This document shows, piece after piece, positions 1-9,500 of a stretch of 38,215 nucleotides of DNA. Under the pieces are notes generated by a model. It saw nothing but the letters and a program-made list of their open reading frames with translations. It was not told the DNA's origin and did no database searches. The stretch comes from Streptosporangium nondiastaticum (GTDB taxonomy: Bacteria; Actinomycetota; Actinomycetes; Streptomycetales; Streptomycetaceae): positions 1-38,215 of the forward strand of contig NZ_PXWG01000059.1 of assembly GCF_003011965.1 (NCBI RefSeq). Direction: 5' to 3'. The stretch's first letter is position 1. Every line of letters begins with the position of its first letter. The position numbers and the translations under genes were made by a program.

Positions 1-204
1 GCCCCCGGCCCTGCCGCCGGCCCCGCGGCCCCGGCCCCGGCTCCGGCCCCGGCCCCGGGCGGGGCGGTCCCCGGAACCGCCCCCGCCCCCGGCTCCTTGT
101 TGGAGCCGGAACCCGAGCCCGGGGTCGGGACCGGTCCCCGTCCCGCCCCCGGCGTATCCGCCGCTTCCCGCACGCACCCGGATCGGACCCCCGAACGCCC
201 ATGA
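1..204 (+). CDS. C-terminal tail of an upstream gene (partial)
   Basis: Frame 1 is open from the first base to a TGA at 202-204 and has G/C at nearly all third positions, as expected for coding sequence here. The translated tail is almost entirely Ala, Pro and Gly (repeated Ala-Pro pairs, then a Pro-Glu-Pro-Glu-Pro-Glu stretch), so no domain can be named. Its stop overlaps the eccC start in an ATGA arrangement, which implies one operon and translational coupling. By position it is probably another type VII secretion component with a disordered C-terminus, but this is inference. It could also be a GC-rich non-coding leader that happens to be open. Confidence 0.5.
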   Translation, partial: APGPAAGPAAPAPAPAPAPGGAVPGTAPAPGSLLEPEPEPGVGTGPRPAPGVSAASRTHPDRTPERP

Positions 205-3200
205 GACTCTTCGTCAGCCTCACCGCGCCCGGCTCCGGCCGGGACCTCGTCCTGGACGCCCCCGGCACCGCCACCGTCGGCGCCCTCGCCGCTCAGCTCG
301 CCGGTACGGGCGACGACGGCGCCGAGCCGCCCGTCCTCCACCTCGGCGACGTCCCGCTCCCGCCCGGCGCCACGCTCTCCGCCGCCGGGCTCCGCGACGG
401 CGTCCGCCTCGGGCTCGGCGGACCGGCCGCACCTGAGGACACCGCTTACGGCGCGCCCCGCGGCGCACTCCCGCCTCCGTCCCGCACGCCCGACGGCGAG
501 CGCCTGCCGCGGGCCGCGGGCGTGGAGCTGCAGCTCGTCGGCGGGCGGGGCGCCGGCCGCGTCTGGCAGCTCGCGCCGGGCACCCACGCCGTCGGCCCGC
601 ATGCGGGCAGTTCCGTCCGGCTGGAGGGGCGGGACGTGCCGCCCGCCGGGGTGCGGGTCACCGTACGGCCCGACGGCACGGTCCTGCTCCACACCGGGGA
701 GCAGGGCGCGCACGCCGCGCTCTCCCTGCCCGTCCCGCCGCCCGCCCGGCCGCGCGCGGACGCGGCCCCACTGCCCCCGGCTCCGCCGGGTGACCTCCCG
801 GACCCGGACGCCGACACCGCCGAGCCGCTTCCGCCGGGCTGGTGCGTGTGGCCGCTGGGCGGTGAGCTCGTCCTCGGGGAGTTCCTGCTGCGGGTGGCGG
901 AGCCGACCGAGGCGGACGCCGCCCTCGCGGTCTCCGCGGACGGCGCGCACCTGGACTTCAACCGGCCGCCGCGGATCGTGCCGCCGCTGCAGCCGGAGCG
1001 GTTCGTCCTGCCCGCTCCGCCGGCCCCGCCCGCGCACCGGGCGATCCCGCTGCTGATGATGCTGTCGCCGCTGGTCATGGGCATCGGCATGGTCGTCTTC
1101 CTCAAGTCGTACTACTACCTGGTGTTCGCGCTCTTCAGTCCGGTGCTGGCGCTCGCCAACCACTGGAGCGGGAAGCGGAACGGCCTGCGCGACTACGTGG
1201 CCGCCGTCGCCGGCTACCGGACGCGCCGGGCGTCGCTGGAGCAGGACGTGCGGGACAAGGTGGACCGCGAGCGCGCGCTGCGGACCGAGGCCGCTCCGGA
1301 TCCCGCGACCGCGGGCCTGTGGGCCGTGGGCCCGGGCGCTCGCCTCTGGGAGCGCCAGCGCTCCCACTCCGACCATCTCCACCTGCGCGTCGGCACGGTC
1401 CGGCAGCCGTCCCTGCTCACCGTCGACGACGCCGCGCGCGAGGACAACCACCGCTCCGTCCACTGGGACATCCCCGACATGCCGGTCGGGGTGGACCTGA
1501 CGGGCGACGGGGTGCTCGGCATCGCCGGGGAGCGCGAGGCCACCGCGGCTCTCGCCCGCTGGGCCGTCGCCCAGGCGGCGATCCTGCACAGCCCGCGCGA
1601 CGTGCGGATCACCGTGCTCACCGACGCGGCGGGCGCGGCCGGCTGGGAGTGGGTGCGCTGGCTGCCGCACGCCCGGCCGGGACAGGGCGGCGTGGCCGCC
1701 CCGGCCGCGGGCGGGCCCTCGGTGACCCTCGGCAACGACCCCGAGACCGTCGCCGCCCGGGTCACGGAGCTCGTCTCGGCCGTCCGTTCCCGCAGCCGCG
1801 CCCGGGAGTCCGGCCTGAGCGGGCCGCAGGCGGCCGAGCCCGACCTGCTCGTCGTCCTCGACGGCGCACGGCACCTGCGCGACGTCCCCGGCGTGGTCCA
1901 GGTCCTCAAGGAGGGGCCCGCCGTGCGGGTCTTCCTGATCTGCGTCGACCGCGAGGAGCGGATGCTCCCGGAGGAGTGCGTGTCGGTCTGCTCCGTGGGG
2001 GCCCGCGAGCTCACCCTGCGCCGCACGGGGCGGACCGACGTCACCACGGCCCGGCCGGATCTGGTGGACGCGGCGTGGTGCGAGCGGATCGCCCGTGCCC
2101 TGGCGCCCGTGCGCGACGTCACGCCGGACGGCTCCGACGGTCTTCCCGCCCGGGTCGGCCTGCTGCGGCTGCTGGGCCTCGAACCGCCCCGCGGCGACGA
2201 GCTCGTGCGCAGGTGGGAGCAGCGGCCCGCGGCCACCGGCATGCTGCTCGGCGCGGGCTACTCCGGGCCGGTCTCCTTCGACCTCGTCAAGGACGGCCCG
2301 CACGCCCTGATCGCGGGGACCACGGGCGCGGGCAAGTCCGAGCTGCTCCAGACGCTGGTGGCCACTCTCGCCGCGGCCAACCGGCCGGACGAGATGACCT
2401 TCGTGCTGGTCGACTACAAGGGCGGGAGCGCCTTCAAGGACTGCGTGCGCCTGCCGCACACCCTCGGCATGGTCACCGACCTCGACAGCCATCTCGTCGA
2501 GCGCGCGCTCACCTCGCTGGGCGCCGAACTGACCCGGCGCGAGCACGTCCTCGCCGGGGTCGGTGCCAAGGACCACCCCGAGTACCGGGCCCTGCGGCGG
2601 CGGAACCCGGAGCTGGCGCCGCTGCCCCGGCTGCTCCTCGTCATCGACGAGTTCGCCACCCTCGCCCGGGACGTGCCGGAGTTCGTCCCCGGGCTGGTCT
2701 CCATCGCCCAGCGGGGCCGGTCCCTCGGCATCCACCTGGTGCTGGCGACGCAGCGGCCCGCCGGAGTGGTCACCGCCGACATCCGGGCCAACACCAACCT
2801 GCGGATATCCCTGCGCGTCACCGATGCCATGGACAGCCAGGACGTCCTGGAGGTCAACGACGCCGTCGGCATCTCCGCGGGCACGCCCGGCCGGGCGCTG
2901 GCCCGGATCGGGCACCGGTCCGTCCTGCCGTTCCAGACCGCGTACGCGGGCACGCCGCGCGGGGACGGGACGGCGGAGGAGGCCGGGCCGGTCGCGGTGC
3001 GGCCGGAGCACTCCGCCCCCTCCGGCGGGATCCGGGCGACGGACGTGACGTGGGCTCAGCTCGGGCGTCCGGCACCGGCGGCGGGCCCGGACCACGGCGC
3101 GGACGACGACGCCGGCGCCCTGGACGACCCCTCGGTGCCGACCGACCTCACCGCGCTCGTCGAAGCCGTCCAGGAGGCCGCCGGCGCCCTCGGCATCCCG

Positions 3201-4850
3201 CAGCAGCCCAGCCCGTGGCTGCCGCCGCTGCCGCACCGGCTCACCCTGGACGACCTGCCCGAGCGGCCCCGCCCGGCGGGCCTTCCCGACGGGTACCTCG
3301 CGCCGGTCGCGTGGGCGCTCGCCGACCTGCCGGGCGCCCAGCGGCAGGAGGCCCTGGAGCTGGACCTCAGCACCTTCGGCCACCTCTACGTCATCGGGAC
3401 CCCGCGCTCGGGCCGCTCCCAGGTGCTGCGCACGCTCGCGGGGGCGCTCGCCCGCCGCCACTCCACGGCGGACGTGCACCTGTACGGCATCGACGCGGGC
3501 GGCGGCTCGCTCGCCGCGCTCACCCCGCTGCCGCACTGCGGGGCCGTCGTGCCGCGCGGCGACCTGGAGCGCCTCGGGCGGCTGCTCGCCCGGCTGATGG
3601 CCGAGACGGCCCGCCGGCAGGAGTTGCTGACCGCGCACGGCGCGGGCGGGCTCGCCGAACTGCGGTCGCTGCTGCGGCCGGAGGACCGCCCGGCGCACAT
3701 CGTGCTCCTCGTCGACGGCTGGGACTCGCTGGTCGCCGTCCTCGGCGACCTCGACGGCGGGCGTCCGGTCCAGGAGCTCACCGCCCTCATCCGCGAGGGC
3801 GCGCCCCTGGGCATCCACGTCGTCGCCACCTCGGAGCGCGCCCTGCTGACCGGCAAGGCCGCCGCGCTCAACGACGACCGCCTGCTGCTGCGCCTGACGG
3901 ACCGTTCGGAGTACACGCTCGCGGGCATACCGGCCAAGCAGGTGCCCGAGCTGGTGCCGCCGGGCCGCGCCTGGCGCGGCGGCAGCGGCACCGAGGTCCA
4001 GGTGGCCCTGCTGGGCCGGTCCGCGGAGGGCGCCGCCGGGCCGGCCGGCGGCCGCGAGCAGGCGGAGGCGCTGCGGGAGATCGGTGCGCGGGCGGAGCGG
4101 CGCGACCGCGACGTCCCGGCCGGGCGGCGGCCCGCCAAGGTGCTCACCCTGCCCGCGAAGATCTCCTTCACCGAGGCGTACGACAAGGTGCCCGAGGCGC
4201 AGCGGCGGCCGCTGTGGGGGCTGCTGGGCATCAGCGGCGACGACCTGGCCCCGGTCGGCGTGGACTTCGCGGCGGACGCCCCGTCGTTCCTGATCAGCGG
4301 CCCGCCCGGAACGGGGCGCTCCACGACGCTGGCGTCGCTCGCGGTCTCGCTGCTGGCCGGGGGCACGCGGGTGATCGCCCTCACCCCGCGCGAATCGCCG
4401 TTGCGCGCGCTGGCCCGGCACCCGCTGGCGACCGTGCTGGAGCAGGCCGATCCGCCCGGCGAGGACGTGCGGGCCGCGCTCGACGCGGGATCCGGCCCGG
4501 CCGTGGTGCTGGTCGACGACGCGGACCTGCTGTCCTCGATGCCCGCCGCCGACGAGGTGCTGCGCGAGATCGCGGCCACCGGCCGCGACCGGGGCGTGGG
4601 CCTTGCGGCCGCGGGCGCTCCGGAGACGCTGACCTCCGCCGGGTTCGGCTGGCTGGGGCAGGCGCGCAGGGTCCGCAAGGGGCTGCTGCTGGCCCCGCAG
4701 TCCCCGGGCGAGGGGGACATGCTCGGGGTGCGGCTCCCGTACGACCTGCTGCGCGCGCGGCCCGTGCCGGGGCGCGGGCTGACGGTGGATCCGGTGACGG
4801 GGGCGCTGGTGTCCCTCCTCGTGCCGGAGACCGTGCTGCAGGAGGGGTGA
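201..4850 (+). CDS. eccC: EccC-type FtsK/SpoIIIE ATPase of the type VII secretion system
   Basis: This is the motor of an ESX-like type VII secretion system, an inner-membrane hexamer that binds WXG100 substrates and drives export. It is a single 1549-aa chain, equivalent to fused EccCa and EccCb. The first ~85 residues look ubiquitin-like. An FHA-like region covers about 105-245, and two membrane helices about 280-325. Three ATPase domains follow. Domain 1 has a full Walker A (G706-S713, GTTGAGKS) and Walker B (D816-E817). Domain 2 (G1066, GTPRSGRS) and domain 3 (G1367, GPPGTGRS) carry Arg instead of the Walker A Lys; domain 3 retains a VLVDDAD Walker B-like stretch. A single fully competent first ATPase is known for the family. 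The ATG has no clear Shine-Dalgarno but overlaps the preceding stop (ATGA), so translation is probably coupled. The neighbouring WXG100-type genes support the call. Confidence 0.94.
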   Translation: MRLFVSLTAPGSGRDLVLDAPGTATVGALAAQLAGTGDDGAEPPVLHLGDVPLPPGATLSAAGLRDGVRLGLGGPAAPEDTAYGAPRGALPPPSRTPDGERLPRAAGVELQLVGGRGAGRVWQLAPGTHAVGPHAGSSVRLEGRDVPPAGVRVTVRPDGTVLLHTGEQGAHAALSLPVPPPARPRADAAPLPPAPPGDLPDPDADTAEPLPPGWCVWPLGGELVLGEFLLRVAEPTEADAALAVSADGAHLDFNRPPRIVPPLQPERFVLPAPPAPPAHRAIPLLMMLSPLVMGIGMVVFLKSYYYLVFALFSPVLALANHWSGKRNGLRDYVAAVAGYRTRRASLEQDVRDKVDRERALRTEAAPDPATAGLWAVGPGARLWERQRSHSDHLHLRVGTVRQPSLLTVDDAAREDNHRSVHWDIPDMPVGVDLTGDGVLGIAGEREATAALARWAVAQAAILHSPRDVRITVLTDAAGAAGWEWVRWLPHARPGQGGVAAPAAGGPSVTLGNDPETVAARVTELVSAVRSRSRARESGLSGPQAAEPDLLVVLDGARHLRDVPGVVQVLKEGPAVRVFLICVDREERMLPEECVSVCSVGARELTLRRTGRTDVTTARPDLVDAAWCERIARALAPVRDVTPDGSDGLPARVGLLRLLGLEPPRGDELVRRWEQRPAATGMLLGAGYSGPVSFDLVKDGPHALIAGTTGAGKSELLQTLVATLAAANRPDEMTFVLVDYKGGSAFKDCVRLPHTLGMVTDLDSHLVERALTSLGAELTRREHVLAGVGAKDHPEYRALRRRNPELAPLPRLLLVIDEFATLARDVPEFVPGLVSIAQRGRSLGIHLVLATQRPAGVVTADIRANTNLRISLRVTDAMDSQDVLEVNDAVGISAGTPGRALARIGHRSVLPFQTAYAGTPRGDGTAEEAGPVAVRPEHSAPSGGIRATDVTWAQLGRPAPAAGPDHGADDDAGALDDPSVPTDLTALVEAVQEAAGALGIPQQPSPWLPPLPHRLTLDDLPERPRPAGLPDGYLAPVAWALADLPGAQRQEALELDLSTFGHLYVIGTPRSGRSQVLRTLAGALARRHSTADVHLYGIDAGGGSLAALTPLPHCGAVVPRGDLERLGRLLARLMAETARRQELLTAHGAGGLAELRSLLRPEDRPAHIVLLVDGWDSLVAVLGDLDGGRPVQELTALIREGAPLGIHVVATSERALLTGKAAALNDDRLLLRLTDRSEYTLAGIPAKQVPELVPPGRAWRGGSGTEVQVALLGRSAEGAAGPAGGREQAEALREIGARAERRDRDVPAGRRPAKVLTLPAKISFTEAYDKVPEAQRRPLWGLLGISGDDLAPVGVDFAADAPSFLISGPPGTGRSTTLASLAVSLLAGGTRVIALTPRESPLRALARHPLATVLEQADPPGEDVRAALDAGSGPAVVLVDDADLLSSMPAADEVLREIAATGRDRGVGLAAAGAPETLTSAGFGWLGQARRVRKGLLLAPQSPGEGDMLGVRLPYDLLRARPVPGRGLTVDPVTGALVSLLVPETVLQEG

Positions 4851-4857
4851 CGGCGCA

Positions 4858-4893
4858 CGGGGCGCCCCCGGCCCGCGGGCCGGGGGCGCCCCG
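4858..4893. terminator. Perfect 17-bp inverted repeat between convergent genes
   Basis: Two 17-nt arms (4858-4874 and 4877-4893) are exact reverse complements separated by GC. The hairpin lies between the stop of eccC and the stop of the convergent WXG100 gene, so it probably terminates both transcripts. There is no T-run, as is common for terminators in high-GC actinomycetes. Confidence 0.8.
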
Positions 4894-4913
4894 TCGTGTG
4901 CTGCCGCGGCGGG

Positions 4914-5219
4914 TCAGCCGCCGTTGGTGCTCTTGGCGATGTCCGCGTCCATCTGCGCCACCGCCGTCTTGATCTTCCGGAACTGCTCGGCGAAGGAGGT
5001 GATGCCCTTCATCGCCTCGGACAGCGACTGCGTGAGCTTCTCGTAGGACATCTTCATCGCCGGGCTGCTCTGCTGCATGAACAGGCCGTTGTCGAGCAGG
5101 CCCTCGACGGTGGTCTTGGTGGACTGCAGCATCGGCACGATGTGCGTGACGGCGTCGTCCATCGTCTTGGAGACCTTGTCGATCTCCACGTAGTCGATGT
5201 TGATGTTGCCCTGGGCCAT
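4914..5219 (-). CDS. WXG100-family (EsxA/EsxB-like) small secreted protein
   Basis: The 101-aa product has the size and helix-turn-helix hairpin pattern of type VII secretion substrates: a polar N-terminal helix, a central turn and a second amphipathic helix ending at residue ~95. The central W-x-G motif is absent. The turn region around residues 44-56 reads GLFMQQSSPAM, so it is a divergent family member. The start is well supported by a GAAGGAG ribosome site (complement of 5225-5231) five bases upstream of the ATG. The gene lies downstream of, and in the same direction as, the Thr-rich protein at 5308-6294, and converges on eccC. Small ESX proteins usually work as dimers; no second canonical WXG100 gene is visible here, so the partner may be the 5308-6294 product or lie outside the window. 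Confidence 0.85.
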   Translation of the reverse strand: MAQGNINIDYVEIDKVSKTMDDAVTHIVPMLQSTKTTVEGLLDNGLFMQQSSPAMKMSYEKLTQSLSEAMKGITSFAEQFRKIKTAVAQMDADIAKSTNGG

Positions 5220-5255
5220 GCCGGCTCCTTCTGGGTGATCCGGGTTTCGGGTGAT

Positions 5256-5275
5256 CCGGACCGCTGGCGGTCCGG
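5256..5275 (-). terminator. Hairpin between the Thr-rich gene and the WXG100 gene
   Basis: Nine-base arms 5256-5264 and 5267-5275 are perfect reverse complements with a TG centre. The hairpin lies in the 88-nt gap between two minus-strand genes and just upstream of the WXG100 ribosome site. It could attenuate or partially terminate read-through, or act as a 3'-end stabiliser for the upstream message. A near-direct repeat (GGGTGATCCGG, twice, 5234-5259) adjoins it. Confidence 0.45.
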
Positions 5276-5307
5276 GTGGGGTGCTGCTCCGGCCGGGGCC
5301 GGCCGGG

Positions 5308-6294
5308 TCAGGGTTCGAGGTGCCAGCCGGTGTCCTTGTCCGCGCTGCTGCTGACCCACTTCTGCGAGCGGCCGTCGGGGGTCTCGACGGTCTTCGTCCC
5401 GCTGCCGTCCTTCTTGACCTCGACGGTCGTGGTCGTCTCGTGGCCCTTGTCGTCGACGGTCGTGTCGATGGTGCCCTTGACGGTCCGTTCCTTGCCGTTC
5501 TTGTCGGGACCGGTCGTCGTGTACGAGGTGCGGGAGGTCCGCTCCCCCGTCTGCGGGTTGAAGACCGAGGTGGTGTCGCCGCTCGTGGTGGTCTTCTTGC
5601 CGTCCGTGTCCGTGGTGGTGCTGGTGAAGGTGTTGGTCGTGGACTTGCGGCCCTCGGGCGTGTCCGTCGTGGTGGAGCGGCCGTTGGAGACCGTGACGTT
5701 GCCGGTCCCGTCGGTGGACCGCGACTCGTAGGTGCCGTCGGGCTGGTAGGTCGTCGTCTCCGTGCTGCTCAGGCCGCTCTTGGAGGTGACGGTCGTGGTG
5801 ACCGACTTCAGCCTGTCGCCGTCGTACGCGTACGTGGTGGTCGTGGTGTTGCCGTTGGCGTCGCGCGTGGTGAAGGCGGTCGGCTGCGCCCCCGGGTCCT
5901 TCGGGGCGTCCGGGTCCTTCGGGTCGGCCTTCCCCTCGGCCACCAGCTTCTGCCAGCTGTCCCACGCGGCCTTCTGACCCTTCCACAGGTCCGCGGCGAT
6001 GGCGGCGCCCTGCTCGTTCGCGGCCTTCGCGTGCCGCGCGTCCCAGTCGAACCAGCCCTTCGCCACGTTGTCGTAGAGCTCTCCGAGCTTGTCCAGCTTC
6101 TCCTCGGAGTCCCGGAAGGCCCCCGTCCACCGGACGTAGTACTGGCGCACCGCGGTCCTGGCCCCGGCCGAGCCGATGTCCTCGACCGAGGCGTCGGGGG
6201 TGTTCGTCCGCGCCTCGTGGACCTGGTCCTTCAGCGAGCGGGCCTGCTTCGCCACGTCGTAGAGCAGCTCGTAGTCCACGGCTATGTCGGGCAC
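5308..6294 (-). CDS. Putative type VII secreted protein with Thr-rich C-terminus
   Basis: The 328-aa product has two parts. Residues 1-130 are helical and resemble WXG/LXG-type secretion domains: a long amphipathic helix with LKDQV, then a region with several Trp residues (YVRWTGAF, GWFDWDARH). Residues ~140-310 are dominated by Thr, Asp, Gly and Lys in short beta-like repeats such as YAYDGDRLKSVTT, reminiscent of RHS/YD repeats, and the chain ends WHLEP. No signal peptide or membrane helix is seen. The start is a GTG preceded by GAGGAAG about seven bases upstream. It is transcribed towards the WXG100 gene and away from the 2829-aa protein, inside a secretion locus, so a secreted or surface role is likely. 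I do not recognise a specific enzymatic domain. Confidence 0.75.
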   Translation of the reverse strand: MPDIAVDYELLYDVAKQARSLKDQVHEARTNTPDASVEDIGSAGARTAVRQYYVRWTGAFRDSEEKLDKLGELYDNVAKGWFDWDARHAKAANEQGAAIAADLWKGQKAAWDSWQKLVAEGKADPKDPDAPKDPGAQPTAFTTRDANGNTTTTTYAYDGDRLKSVTTTVTSKSGLSSTETTTYQPDGTYESRSTDGTGNVTVSNGRSTTTDTPEGRKSTTNTFTSTTTDTDGKKTTTSGDTTSVFNPQTGERTSRTSYTTTGPDKNGKERTVKGTIDTTVDDKGHETTTTVEVKKDGSGTKTVETPDGRSQKWVSSSADKDTGWHLEP

Positions 6295-6500
6295 GGTCGC
6301 TTCCTCGGGGTTCGCACGGACCTGTCACACCGACAGATGTCCTTCCCGGACGATCCGTTCACTCGGAACAGGAAAGACTTCCGTCCCTTTGGTGACTTCC
6401 GGCACAGAGTGAACCGAAGCGGCTCCGATTCCATCGGACAGGTTGATCGTGCGCCGCCCCGGGGAGGGCGGCGCGGTGCGCAGCAGGGGGGAAGTACGAG
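6295..6500. promoter_or_regulatory. Divergent promoter region with two palindromes
   Basis: This 206-nt spacer separates divergently transcribed genes and must hold promoters for both. Two inverted repeats are visible: CTGTC/GACAG at 6322-6326 and 6332-6336, and TCCGAT/ATCGGA at 6424-6429 and 6433-6438. Either could be an operator. No convincing -35/-10 pair was found. A GGGGGAAG ribosome site at 6486-6493 supports the GTG start at 6501. Confidence 0.45.
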
Positions 6501-9500
6501 GTGGCCACGCGTCCCGGTGACTGGAGTGCCGTAGGGCTGAGCGGGGACCCGACGCCCGGCGACCCCGCCGTCATCAACCGCCTGGCCGACGCGATGCACC
6601 GGCTCGCCGAGACCGCCGGGACGATCCACGACGGTCTGAACGCCCTGCAGCAGACCTCGGGCGAGGGGCAGCGCTTCATCGGCAAGACGGCGGACGCGCT
6701 GCGCGGCAAGGTGGACGAGCACCTGAACAAGTTCGCCGGATCGGTCCGCGAGTCGTTCCTGATGGCCGAGACGGCGCTGCGGACCTACGCGACCGCGGTC
6801 GGCGACGCCCAGACGGCGGCCGGCCAGGCCCTGACCGCCGCCCAGGGGCTGGCCCAGGACGACCCGCAACGGCAGACGCTCACCGAGCGCGTCTCGGCCG
6901 CCCGCGGCACTCTGGCCACCGCCGTCACCCAGCTCACTCACCAGCTGCACGAGGCCGGCGAGCGGATGCAGCAGCCGACGAGCGCCTGCGAGACGTTCTG
7001 GAAGGTCTTCGAGATCTTCACGATCATCTTCTCGGTCCTCGCCATCTTCACCGGCGGCCTCCTCGGCATCATCGCGTGGGCGATGAACGCCGTGCAGTTC
7101 GTGAAGGTCGCCGTCGACTTCAGCCAGGGCAAGGCCACGGGCCTCCAGCTGGGGCTGGCCTTCCTCGGCATGCTCTTCCCGTCCACCAAGGGCATCGGCG
7201 GCACCCTCAAGGCCATCGGCAAGGGCGTCATCGCGAGCGGCAAGGGCTTCCTGACCCAGGTGGGGCGCGTCGCCCTCATGACGGGCACGAGCCGCCTGGT
7301 GGTGGCGCCGCTCCTCCTCGCCTCCAAGCTCGGGGGCGGGCTGCGCGGCTTCCTGCCCATGCTCTGGAGCGGCGTGAAGGGCCTCGGCCGCGCCGGCCTC
7401 GAAGACTGGGCGAAGATCACCGGGGGTGTGACGGGCGCGTGGGCCAAGGCCGGCGCCTACGGCGCGGTCACCCTGCAGCGGCTCGGCCGGTTCGTGGTGG
7501 CGGCCCTGGTGCCGCTCAACTTCGCCGAGATCGGCGTCGTCGGCTTCCGGGGCGCGGCGGCCCTGGCCTTCGCCGACCGGGTGCTCGGCATCCCGCAGTA
7601 CTCGCTCCGTCAGATGATGGCGAGGGCGGGCGATCTCGAATACCTCATGAAGGCGGGGGCTCCGGCGGCGGCCGGGGAGGGACGGGGCGCCTGGTCCGCC
7701 GGCCGGGCGGGTGAGCACCTCGGTGCCGCCCCGTTCGGCGGCCTCCGCTTCGGCCCCGGCTTCGGGTCGGTGTCCACCGACCTGTTCCACCTCTCGCTGA
7801 CCCGGACCCCCGCGCTCGACTTCACGCAGCTGGGCTTCGCCAAGCTGGGCGACGTGCTGATGTCGCACCCCGGCGCGGCCGCGCACACCGGCACGGGCGC
7901 CGCTCCCGGCCTGCACGCCGTCTCCGGCCTCGTCACCCCGGCCATGCCGGGGAACTTCACGCTCGGCAAGGCCGGCCTGGCCGTTCCGGCGTCGGCCGCC
8001 GGCGACTCCGCCGTCACCTCCCTGACCCACCTCGACGCCTCCCTGGGCCAGGTCCGGCTCGACAGCAACCTGCTGCTCCCGGCCGACACCGCCCTCGGCG
8101 TCGTGCAAGGGGCCCGCCACCCCTCCGGGCTCTCCCTCCTGACGGACGTGCCGGTGACCGGGCACGGCGTGGAGGCGCCCGGAGGACTCGCGCAGAGCCT
8201 GGGCCCCCTGGACGACGGCAATGTCCTGGCGCGGGGCGCCATCGGCCACGCCGAGGACTTCGCCGACCTGAAGCTCCCCGAACTCATGGCCCTGCAGCAG
8301 GGCGACGTGACCGTGCGCGGCATCACCGCGGACGGCATCTCCCTGCGCATCGGCCGGGAGACCGACGTGACGGTCAACGCCCAGACCCTGACGTCGCTCG
8401 CCGCCGGCTCCCACGGCGGCGTCCCGCACGCGGCGCCGAACGCGGTGGCGCCGCACTCCGGCGGCCTCCCCGGCACGGCCGCGGTCCCGGAGGGCGCCGT
8501 GGCGAGCGCGGCCTCGCACACGGCCGTGCCGCACGGGGGAGTGCCGGGCGCGCTGACCGCGCAGCCCGTCCCGCCCGTGACCACGCACGTCGTCTCCCCG
8601 CCGCACGGCTCGACGGCGGCTCCCACGGCGCACGGCGGCGCCCACGCCCCTTCCGCCTCCTCGCTCAAGGACACGGCGCCGCAGGTCCCGCACCCGGTGA
8701 AGGACGCCGGCGTGCCGGCCCCCGTGTCCGCGGCGAACAGCCGCGAGCAGGCCCTCGCCCTCCTCAAGGGCGACGACGCCCGCCCCCGCGGCGCGGGCCT
8801 GAGCGCGTCGGCCGGCGCGCCCGCCGGCGGCGTCTCCTCCCGCTCCGCCCTGGACGCGGCCGGGGTCTCCCCGTCCCGCGTGGACACTCAGGCCCTCGAC
8901 CTGGTGGCCCGGCCCGGCCGCTCCGCCGACGCCGCCGGGGAGCTCAGGCTCCCGCAGCCCGCCCCCCTGCCGCCCGCGCCTCAGCCCGTGAACCCGGTTG
9001 CCGCAGGCGAGAGCGCCGTGACCCGAGGCCGCACGGACACGCCGACGAGCCCCGGGGACCTCCGTCAGCCGTCCCCGTCCCCGTCCGCACACACCTCGCC
9101 CCTCGGCCCGCCCGCCCCCGTGCCGGCGCACGTCGAGGGACACGCGGCGGCCACCGTCAGGAACCAGCTCCGGCTCTCCATCGGACACGTCATCACGGGC
9201 GGTGCCGCGGACGGGGCGACGGCCGAGCTGCGCATGCAGCGCTACGTGGCGTACGAGCAGTCCCTCGCCGAGCTGCGCGCCGCGCAGCGCGACGCGGGCG
9301 CCGGAGCCCCGAAGACCCCCGGCGCCGGGCCTTCCAGCAGGCCCACCGGGGTGCGGTCCGCGGCGGAGACCCGGCTGGACGCCGCCCTGGCGGAGGTCAA
9401 GGACGCTCGCAAGGCCCTCCGCGAGATCGGCATCGACCCCGACGCGATGCTGAACGAGGTGCGGACGCTGAACGTCCGCACGGTCCTCGACCACGGCGGC

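Noticed and set aside
1..200. Promoter region for eccC
   Set aside because: The sequence is an open, third-position GC-biased frame ending in an ATGA overlap with eccC, which fits the end of an upstream gene better than a promoter.
1319..4972. A 1217-codon frame overlapping eccC on the same strand
   Set aside because: The product is almost pure Arg/Ala/Gly/Pro; the eccC frame carries the Walker motifs and family signatures.
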